From contig CADWAF010004317.1 in the NCBI GenBank assembly GCA_902984215.1, forward strand, positions 1-15,685: 15,685 nucleotides of DNA, given 5' to 3'. Origin of the DNA: Willaertia magna. Its lineage: Eukaryota; Heterolobosea; Eutetramitea; Acrasida; Naegleriidae. Every line of letters starts with the position of its first letter. The stretch's first letter is position 1. Below the pieces are notes generated by a model. It worked only from the letters and a program-made list of their open reading frames with translations. It was not told where the DNA came from and ran no database searches. Of this stretch, positions 6,817-14,200 are shown in pieces. A program made the position numbers and the translations under genes.

Positions 6817-7581
6817 TTAATGAGATTTAATACCTTCATTCTTTAATTCAAGAAGGATCTTTCTTAAACGTGAAGTATCTTTGTCTTCAACTTCTAATTC
6901 TAAATCAACTTTCTTCTTTTGTAATTGTTGTTTCTTTTCTTCTTCTTCCTTTTCTTGTTGTTGTTTCTTCTTTTTCTTTTTACCAAGAACTTCATCATCC
7001 ATATCCTCTAATTCTTTATCTAATTTAGATTGATTCTTATTTTTATTTAAATCAACATACTTCATAACATTTTCCCAAACATTTTGATGAACAGTATCAA
7101 ATGATTGTTTGAAGAGATCTTCATCTTCTCTATTCTTCTTTGCTGAACTTTCCTTTCTTTCTTCACGATCTTTTAAATATTTACTTTTATAATTCTTTGC
7201 ATCTTCTAATAATTTTTCATGATTAACTTGGCTTTCTTTATCCTTTTGAGCTAACATTTCTTGTTTCTTTTCTTGGAATTCTCTTAATGGCGAAGACTTG
7301 GTTTCAGTATTATTTACAAAATCGTTAGTATTACTTTCATAACTAACTGGTTCATAATTTTGTTGTTCAAAACCTTGTTGTTCGAAGCCTTGTGGTTCAT
7401 AATGTTGTTGTTCTTCTTCTACATGTTGTTCTTGTGGTGCAAAATCAAATTGATCAAATTGATTTTGTTGTTCATCATGATGAATTTCTTGTTGTTCTTG
7501 TGGTGCAAACATATCGTCTTGTTGTTCAGTAGTATTGTTAACAACAGTATTATCAGTACCAAAGAAATCTTCTTCGCTCAT
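6817..7581 (-). CDS. clc: Clathrin light chain
   Basis: A 254-residue acidic protein. An in-frame stop (complement of 7597-7599) sits just upstream of the ATG. It opens with MSEEDFFG and a disordered Gln/Glu-rich region (about 20-90) containing small repeats such as FAPQEQ (25-30, 47-52) and GFEQQ (65-74). A central helix starts at PLREFQEKKQEML (98-110) and runs to about 160; this is the heavy-chain-binding coiled coil of the family. It is followed by VWENVMKYVDLN (168-179) with the conserved Trp169, and the C-terminal block DTSRLRKILLELKNE (235-249). Light chains bind the hub of the clathrin heavy-chain triskelion and regulate coat assembly on vesicles. The segment at 201-224 (Lys6, Gln3, then Glu/Lys/Gln) looks like a low-complexity insertion. 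Low similarity is normal for this family; the order of blocks makes the call fairly secure. Confidence 0.83.
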   Translation of the reverse strand: MSEEDFFGTDNTVVNNTTEQQDDMFAPQEQQEIHHDEQQNQFDQFDFAPQEQHVEEEQQHYEPQGFEQQGFEQQNYEPVSYESNTNDFVNNTETKSSPLREFQEKKQEMLAQKDKESQVNHEKLLEDAKNYKSKYLKDREERKESSAKKNREDEDLFKQSFDTVHQNVWENVMKYVDLNKNKNQSKLDKELEDMDDEVLGKKKKKKQQQEKEEEEKKQQLQKKKVDLELEVEDKDTSRLRKILLELKNEGIKSH

Positions 7582-7740
7582 TTTTAAGGTTTTTTTTTAA
7601 ATATTTTTTTTTTGAATTTTTAAAAAAATAACAAGGCTTGGGTAATTTTACAAACGTCATCGTCAAAAAAAGAAACATGTACAAATATTCTGGTTTGGCG
7701 CCTTAATGGTTTTGAGGAATAGTGACACAAAGAGATACTG
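7582..7740 (-). promoter_or_regulatory. Clathrin light chain promoter / 3' end of the upstream gene
   Basis: This 159-bp gap between two minus-strand genes must hold the 3' end of the 592-residue gene and the promoter of the clathrin gene. It has T/A homopolymers at 7589-7627, next to the clathrin ATG, and a TTTGGCGC sequence at 7694-7701 that fits the E2F consensus. No TATA box or ORF stands out. Confidence 0.45.
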
Positions 7741-9519
7741 TTAATTATTGTTAAAGCTACACCAATCTAATACTGGTCTATATTGCAAGGCTTCTATAAT
7801 GTTATCATCTTCTTGTTCATCTTTGTTATTTGTTTGATCATTGTTTGTGACTGGTTTGGCATTGTAGTATGAGGTAAGGTCAATAGCTTGACGAGATAAA
7901 GTGTTATTTCTATCGTTTGCAATACTCTTTAAGATCCTTAATAATTTTCCATATTCTCTTGTAATATTAGGGTCATGTTTCAATTTTTCAACATAATCTT
8001 GTAATTTATACTCCTTGAATAATTTATCATAAATAAATTTTCTCAATAGTAAATATTGAATGGAATACCTTAATTCAATAACTTGTCTCAGTTCTTCTGG
8101 ATCAGAGAACATAAAATAATACATATTGTAATTTGCTCGTTTAGGATCAATTTTCTTTTTCATAACCTTGGGAACTAAAATATTTGTAATGTTTTTGTTT
8201 ACCCTCTTAGGAAGCCATCTTGAAATATAAGTATTTGGAATATCGTTATACACAGTATTTACAGAGAGGACAGGTGGGGGAGAGGAATTTTTGTCAATTG
8301 TTTTTTCTAACAGTTCCTTTTCTAATTCATCCATTTCTTCTTCGTCGAACACAAAATTTCCCTTAAACTCTTGAAGATCAGATTCATCTACTTCTCCCTT
8401 TTCTAAAGTTTTTTCACATACTTCTCTAATAAATTCCAAATACTGGGTATAGATTTTGTTCTGCCCGTTCGATTCTTTTTGTTTAGTTAGATTTTCCTGA
8501 ACTGTTTCATTTTCAAAGCTAAGGTTTAAATCTATTTCCCAACCTGTCACAGAGGACAGTTTTTTGAAAGATTCATCAGTTTTTTCATTTAAATCACGTA
8601 TATTAGTTAAAAGAGATGAAAAATGGTCAAATCTTTGTTCAAAAGTTGTGAACGGCAACTTTTTTTGATTATTTTCTTCTTCCTCGCTTTGATTTTCAAC
8701 TTTAGTTTTTATTTCTTCCTTAATTGATTTCCCATTAGATGAATTTTGTTCTATTCTTGATTTTCTTTCCGAGCAAGATAATTCTACAATTTTTTCATCA
8801 AATTCTTCCTCTTCTTTCTGTCTAATATTTCTTGCTAACTTTAAAATATCATCTAAATTTCTTCGTTTACCCTCAGTTTCTATTTTACTGTTTTTTACAT
8901 TCTTAATTGAACTACTAGTTGTTGGGGCTGTTACAAGAGAAGGCTTAGATTTATTAGAGGGAATGGTTTTAAGACTAGCCTTGTTCTGTTTTGAAGAATT
9001 ACCAGTTATTGGTGCGGTTGTTTTTTTCTGGACAACTGTTGGTTTTGAAGAAGGTTTCGGGGAAGGTTGCGTTTTAATAGGGTTAGATGAAACAATAGGT
9101 TTGTTTGTGTTGTTAGATATTGATTTAGAAGAAACTTTTTGTTGGATGGTTCTTAAGGCTTGTAGGGAATTTTCTTTCTTTTGTTGAGGATCGGTATTTT
9201 CCGTTGTTGTTGATGTTTGTTTCTTTAATTTAATTTTATTTTCTTCCCCAAAGCCTGAAGGAATCTTTTCTTTATTGTTTTTTGTATTATTTTCTTCTTC
9301 CTTATTTTCATTGTTAACGTTTAGAAATATTTCTTCTTTTCTCTTTAAAAATACAAATTCTTTTAATGCTAGTTTAGTTGTATTATTAACAGTGTTAAAT
9401 ACTTGGTTTGCAATTTCAAGTTCCTGTTTTAATGGTTCAAATACTTTTTTATTTATTGTTAATAAAACTTGATTCAATTCATTCCAAACTTCATTTATTT
9501 CCTGGGTTCCGCTGCTCAT
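7741..9519 (-). CDS. Unrecognised protein with coiled-coil ends and a basic Ser/Thr/Pro/Lys linker
   Basis: A 592-residue protein of unknown function. An in-frame TGA immediately upstream of the ATG (complement of 9523-9525) fixes the start. Residues 1-70 are helical with heptad-like hydrophobics (VWNELNQVLLTINKKVFEPL). Residues 95-218 are strongly basic and Lys/Ser/Thr/Pro-rich with almost no hydrophobics, so probably disordered. Residues 219-250 are a charged helix (DDILKLARNIRQKEEEEFDEKI), and 285-410 are acidic and helical. The best-ordered region is 418-550, with ISRWLPKRVNKNITN, YNMYYFMFSDPEELRQVIELRYSIQYLLLRK in part, and further helices; this is where homology is most likely. No signal peptide or membrane segment is seen. 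A basic linker between coiled coils would suit a microtubule- or nucleic-acid-associated scaffold, but that is speculation. It shares a 141-bp divergent promoter with the gene at 9661. Confidence 0.8.
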   Translation of the reverse strand: MSSGTQEINEVWNELNQVLLTINKKVFEPLKQELEIANQVFNTVNNTTKLALKEFVFLKRKEEIFLNVNNENKEEENNTKNNKEKIPSGFGEENKIKLKKQTSTTTENTDPQQKKENSLQALRTIQQKVSSKSISNNTNKPIVSSNPIKTQPSPKPSSKPTVVQKKTTAPITGNSSKQNKASLKTIPSNKSKPSLVTAPTTSSSIKNVKNSKIETEGKRRNLDDILKLARNIRQKEEEEFDEKIVELSCSERKSRIEQNSSNGKSIKEEIKTKVENQSEEEENNQKKLPFTTFEQRFDHFSSLLTNIRDLNEKTDESFKKLSSVTGWEIDLNLSFENETVQENLTKQKESNGQNKIYTQYLEFIREVCEKTLEKGEVDESDLQEFKGNFVFDEEEMDELEKELLEKTIDKNSSPPPVLSVNTVYNDIPNTYISRWLPKRVNKNITNILVPKVMKKKIDPKRANYNMYYFMFSDPEELRQVIELRYSIQYLLLRKFIYDKLFKEYKLQDYVEKLKHDPNITREYGKLLRILKSIANDRNNTLSRQAIDLTSYYNAKPVTNNDQTNNKDEQEDDNIIEALQYRPVLDWCSFNNN

Positions 9520-9566
9520 GATTCATTCTTTTTTATAAAACAAATAAAGTGTTTTACAAAAATCAT

Positions 9567-9612
9567 TTTAAAATTCAGCGGGAAAAGTAGTTTACCACTG
9601 TTTAAAATTCAG
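9567..9612. repeat. 12-bp direct repeat in the divergent promoter
   Basis: TTTAAAATTCAG occurs exactly at 9567-9578 and 9601-9612, followed by CGGGA and GGAGC respectively. Two exact 12-mers within 46 bp of a 141-bp promoter are unlikely by chance and suggest a duplicated binding site. Confidence 0.6.
9578..9585 (-). promoter_or_regulatory. E2F-like site
   Basis: GCGGGAAA on the + strand (TTTCCCGC on the - strand) fits the E2F/DP consensus exactly. It lies 58 bp from the minus-strand ATG and 75 bp from the plus-strand ATG. A similar string occurs by chance inside the topoisomerase coding sequence near 12053-12061, so the motif alone is weak evidence. Confidence 0.4.
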
Positions 9613-9660
9613 GGAGCCTGCAATTTCGTTGACTTGGCCGGTGATACACCAAGAATTAAA

Positions 9661-11163
9661 ATGCAAAGCTTAGGCTCAGGCTGCAAAAATTTTACTTTAA
9701 AAGTTCAACTTCGCTTTTATGAGCACAGGAGCTATTATGAATCTCTGTTTTTTAAAAACCTCTTATCCTCAAGTAACACAAGTAATTTTTCAGATGTTAA
9801 AATTGCAACAGAATGGTTCGAAAATACTTCCAAGAATTATAACAAAGAACAGACAACCGTTCTAAAATCCGTTTATTATTGTTCTTTTCCTATCTACCTC
9901 AATCAGTTCGAAGAAGAAACTCCAAAAACAAAAGATTATCACGAGGATGATCAAATTAACAGAGAAGAAAGGTTGATGTTAGAGAACCCGTTATTTTCAA
10001 TAGTAATTGCAAATGTTTTGGTGAATTTTGATGAGGTAGCCATTACCAACTTTATCCCTGTCAAAGAACTGGATTCTATATTTGTTGTCGATATACCAAA
10101 ATACATGAAGTTTAACCCACATACAGGACAGATTCCAGCTTCTCTAATATCGTATTTAAGAAACCTGAAAGGCATTCCTCCCAACACTTGCAGAACGAAG
10201 CACTCAAAAACCCTTTTAACAAAAAGTTTAAAGGAAGAAACAGTGGAACACAATCAAGTTAACTATGGCAGGGGTTCAGTTTTTACAACAGGCGCTGAGA
10301 TGTGTAAACCAGAATTTAAGAAAACCGAGATTTTGCAGACTGTGGTTGAAGAGGATCCGATTATTGAAAATCTCAAACGAAGACTGTTCGAAATTATTAG
10401 AAAAAACAAACAAAGCATAGAAATATCAGAATTTCCTAAAAGTTTAAAGCACTTTTCTCTTTTGCAACTAATTAAACGCGGTGAACGATGGTTTTTAAAA
10501 GTAAATGCTCTAAATCTATACTTAAAACTAATAATGCCTGGTGCCTTAATTTTGGATATGTCACAACCTGCATTGGTTAAAAGATTTATAAATATATTCG
10601 AAGCACAAATTAAAAGTTCTTTGTTTTACTCTAGCTATTTTCATACTACATGGCCCCAGAGAACGCAGCCTCAAAGTTTTTGCACTAAGGAAAATTATGA
10701 AAAGTTTCTTAAAGACAGACTTGAATGTTTTTCCACTTTACAGAAAGAATATCCTGGAGAACAGTACTACTTAGTCGAATTAGCAAAATGCTTTGAATTT
10801 CAGGACAACGTTTGTTTACTGACAGGACCTCTTTCCGTTTTGAAGAATAGGTTAAATTTTATTGAATTTTTAGAGGAAATACCTAAAAAAGATATTGTTG
10901 AGCTCAATGACCTATGTTACAGAGAACACTCAAAATTAAAAGGTATTCTGGATAGGGAGATATGTAAATTCAAGGTCGAAAAGTATTTGATTGATAACGA
11001 CGAAATGCAGGAAGAAGAAATAATTAATATTGTCAAAGAACATTACAACAACTTGGCAGTAATTGTGAATGAAAGAAGCAAAGATCCTAGTATTTCAATG
11101 TTTAGATATGGTTTTACTCACAAGTACTTTTGGCTGTACGAAAATTTAAATAATTTAATTTAA
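9661..11163 (+). CDS. Unrecognised 500-residue protein
   Basis: A 500-residue protein that I cannot place in a family. The start is the first ATG in the frame (9661, context ttaaaATGcaaagc); the frame is open upstream to 9469, but that part is the divergent promoter and overlaps the opposite gene. The composition is that of a folded globular protein: little low complexity, regular hydrophobics, and about ten Cys. Segments worth noting are NPLFSIVIANVLVNFDEVAI, VDIPKYMKFNPHTGQIPASL, FSLLQLIKRGERWFLKVNAL and the C-terminal FRYGFTHKYFWLYENL. The hydrophobic stretches are too short or polar for clear membrane segments, and no signal peptide is seen. Codon use is more mixed (GGC, CTC, CTG, AGG and CGC appear) than in the kinase or topoisomerase, suggesting low expression. 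Its divergent partner and E2F-like promoter hint at a cell-cycle role; this is inference only. Confidence 0.75.
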   Translation: MQSLGSGCKNFTLKVQLRFYEHRSYYESLFFKNLLSSSNTSNFSDVKIATEWFENTSKNYNKEQTTVLKSVYYCSFPIYLNQFEEETPKTKDYHEDDQINREERLMLENPLFSIVIANVLVNFDEVAITNFIPVKELDSIFVVDIPKYMKFNPHTGQIPASLISYLRNLKGIPPNTCRTKHSKTLLTKSLKEETVEHNQVNYGRGSVFTTGAEMCKPEFKKTEILQTVVEEDPIIENLKRRLFEIIRKNKQSIEISEFPKSLKHFSLLQLIKRGERWFLKVNALNLYLKLIMPGALILDMSQPALVKRFINIFEAQIKSSLFYSSYFHTTWPQRTQPQSFCTKENYEKFLKDRLECFSTLQKEYPGEQYYLVELAKCFEFQDNVCLLTGPLSVLKNRLNFIEFLEEIPKKDIVELNDLCYREHSKLKGILDREICKFKVEKYLIDNDEMQEEEIINIVKEHYNNLAVIVNERSKDPSISMFRYGFTHKYFWLYENLNNLI

Positions 11164-11229
11164 AAAAGCAAGACAACCAAGAGACAATATTTTGATTGAA
11201 GAATAGCCTTGAAAATTACAATAAAAAAA
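11164..11229 (+). promoter_or_regulatory. 66-bp junction before the topoisomerase gene
   Basis: Only 66 bp separate the TAA of the 500-residue gene from the topoisomerase ATG, so 3' processing of the first gene and initiation of the second share this space. An AATAAA (11220-11225) falls within 10 nt of the topoisomerase ATG. No TATA box is evident, so the topoisomerase promoter probably extends into the upstream coding region. Confidence 0.45.
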
Positions 11230-14200
11230 ATGAAACGACTCATTAAAAGTAAAGACGTTTTTATACCTTCTAGTTTATCATTTCCACAACAACAATCTCT
11301 CAATAAATCAAAATTTTACTCTTGTCATTCAATTATAAATAAGAAAAATAGTCATTCTACCTATAATCTTGATAAAACAATAATCGGAAATAAAAAACTA
11401 CACTTTTCAACACAACTTTTTCTTTCACAAAAGAATAAAGAACAACAAGAAAAAGAAATAAAAGAAACAAAAGCCTATGCAACAATTTATCAAAGAAAAA
11501 CACCAATTCAACATGTTTTGGAAAGACCAGATACTTATGTTGGAAGTTTAGAAAGAACCAGAAAAAACATGTTTATCCTAAAAGAAGAAATTTCACAGCA
11601 ACAACAACTAGAAGAAAATGATAAAAAAAATGTCACTGACAATACGATTGATAAACAAATAAATAATAATAGCTTAAATATAACTTTACAAGAAGTAGAT
11701 TTCATTCCAGCCCTATATCGTATCATAGATGAAATTTTAGTAAATGCCGTAGATAATTATCATCGTAAAGAAACAAATACAAATTTAGTTAAAATTGAAA
11801 TTGATCCACAAAATAATTTTATTCATATTTTTAATAATGGTAAATCAATACCTATAGTTTTGCATCCTAAAGAAAATATTTATATTCCAGAATTAGTATT
11901 TGGATATTTATTAACAAGTTCAAACTTTAATGATGATGAAATTAAATTTACGGGTGGTAGAAATGGTTATGGCGCGAAATTAACAAATATTTTCAGTAAA
12001 AAATTTATGATTGAAATTTTAGATGAATTTGGTAATTTATATAAACAAACTTGGCGGGAAAATATGTCAATTTGTGAAAAGCCTGAAATTATTAAGGCTT
12101 CAACAATTATTAAGAATGAAAGTAATAATAATGAAGTTAAGAATACAACTAAAAGAGGAAGGAAAGTAAAAGTAGAACCTTATATTAAAGTTTCATTTCA
12201 ACCAGATTTAAAAAGATTTAATTCAAATGGTTTAGAATTTGAAGAAAATTTTATTCCTTTAGTTAAAAGAAGAATTTATGATTTAGCTGCAATTAATCCA
12301 AATTTAAATGTTATTTTAAATAATCAAATTGTTAATGTAAATCATTTTAAAGATTATGTTAAATTATTTTATAATAATTATTTAATTAGAAAACAACAGA
12401 ATAATGAAATGAATATGGAATCGAGTACAAATGACAGCACAGAGAATGTTGACAGTAATGTTGTTGTTGCTGAAAAGAAGGTTCATCATTTACATTATCC
12501 AATTGCTTATAAAAAGATAAACGATACATTTGAGATTGCAGTTGGACCATCAATAGTTGAAGATGAATTTTCACAAATGAGTTTTGTAAATAGTATTGCA
12601 ACAAATCTTGGTGGTAATCATATTAATGTAATTTTACAACAAATTGTAAAAAAATTAATGGAATATATTGAAAAAAATCATAAAGATTTACATATTACAC
12701 CAAATATGATACAAAATCAAATAAGTTTATTTGTTAATTGTTTAATTGAAAACCCAGTGTTTGATAGTCAAACAAAAGAAACATTAACAACAAAATATTT
12801 TTTATTATCTTCTAAATTAATTATTTCTGACGATTTTATTTCAATGATTATTAAAGAAACTGGAATAATTGATAAAATTGTTACATTTTCAAAAATTAAA
12901 AGTTTACAACAATCAAAAAGACATCGTAGAAAAGAAGTAACTATAAATATTCCAAAATTAGAAGATGCACACTTTGCTGGAACAAATAAATCAAAAGAAT
13001 GTACTTTAATCTTAACTGAAGGAGATTCAGCTAAAGCATTAGCAATATCTGGTCTATCTGTTATTGGTAGAGAATATTTTGGTGTATTTCCTTTAAGAGG
13101 AAAGGTTTTAAATGTACAAAACGCCACAAAATCACAAATTAAAAACAATGAAGAAATTCAAAATTTAATGAAGATTTTAGGATTAGAAAATATTTCAAAA
13201 GATTTAAATTTTGAAGATATTTCTAAACATTTAAGATATGGTAAGATTTTAATTATGTGTGATCAAGATCCAGATGGATCACATATTAAAGGTTTATTAA
13301 TTAATTTTATCCATAATTTTTATCCAGCACTATTACAAAATAATTTTTTAGAACAATTTATTACACCTTTAATTAAAGTATCTTTTGGTAATGAAGTAAA
13401 GAGTTTTTATTCCATAAGGGAATTTGAAAATTGGAAACAAAGCCAACAACAAGGACAGAAGTTAGAAAGTAGTAATAATAATAATTTAAAGAAATGGAAG
13501 ATTAAATATTATAAGGGTTTAGGTACTAATACTGCAAAAGAAGCAAAAGAATATTTCTCTGCATTAGGTAAACATAAAATTAAATTTGTTTATGATGAAA
13601 ATACAAAAGAATTATTAAATACAATATTTGATTCAACTAAAGCTAATTTAAGAAAAGAATGGTTAAAACAATTTAATAATAATAGTTCAGAATATGACAA
13701 TGATACAATTATAAAGATAAATAAGGGAAAATACGATTTTAAAACAATGACAATAAGTGATTTTATAAATGGTGAATTAATTTATTATTCAAAATTAAAT
13801 AATATTAGAACAATACCAAATGTAATTGATGGATTAAAAGTGTCACAAAGAAAAGTATTATTTAGTTGTTTTAAAAGGAAATTAATTAATGATGAAATGA
13901 AAGTAGCACAATTAGCTGGATATGTAAGTGAGCATTCAGCATATCATCATGGTGAACAAACTTTACATTCAACTATAACAAATATGGCACAAGATTTTGT
14001 AGGTAGTAATAATATACCATTACTTTACCCAAGTGGTCAATTTGGTACAAGGTTACAAGGTGGTGATGATGCAGCAAGTGCTAGATATATATTTACAAGA
14101 TTAAATAAGTTAACTAGATTAATATTTATGGAAGAAGATGATAATATTTTAGATTATAATGAAGAAGATGGTATTAATGTTGAACCACAATATTATGTAC

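Larger units (their letters stand above)
9520..9660. promoter_or_regulatory. Divergent promoter between two unrecognised genes
   Basis: The 141 bp between opposite start codons must drive both genes. It contains an exact 12-bp direct repeat TTTAAAATTCAG (9567-9578 and 9601-9612, 34 bp apart). The first copy runs straight into GCGGGAAA (9578-9585), whose complement TTTCCCGC is a perfect E2F/DP-type site. E2F sites typically control S-phase and DNA-repair genes, and the E2F/DP/Rb system is widespread in eukaryotes. The reading frame of the + gene stays open across this stretch but has no in-frame ATG until 9661. Confidence 0.6.

Noticed and set aside
9469..9660. N-terminal extension of the 500-residue protein from a TTG at 9469
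   Set aside because: There is no in-frame ATG before 9661. The extension would overlap the start of the divergent gene and span the shared promoter. TTG starts are not expected in nuclear protist genes.
11209..11229. Topoisomerase start at 11209
   Set aside because: This codon is TTG; the first in-frame ATG is at 11230.
12050..12061. E2F-like GGCGGGAAAA within the topoisomerase coding sequence
   Set aside because: It encodes conserved-frame residues (Trp-Arg-Glu-Asn) and lies inside an ORF; it shows that such octamers arise by chance and tempers the promoter claim.
12768..13148. 126-codon minus-strand open frame inside the topoisomerase gene
   Set aside because: It is antisense to the highly conserved TOPRIM region, which clearly codes on the + strand.
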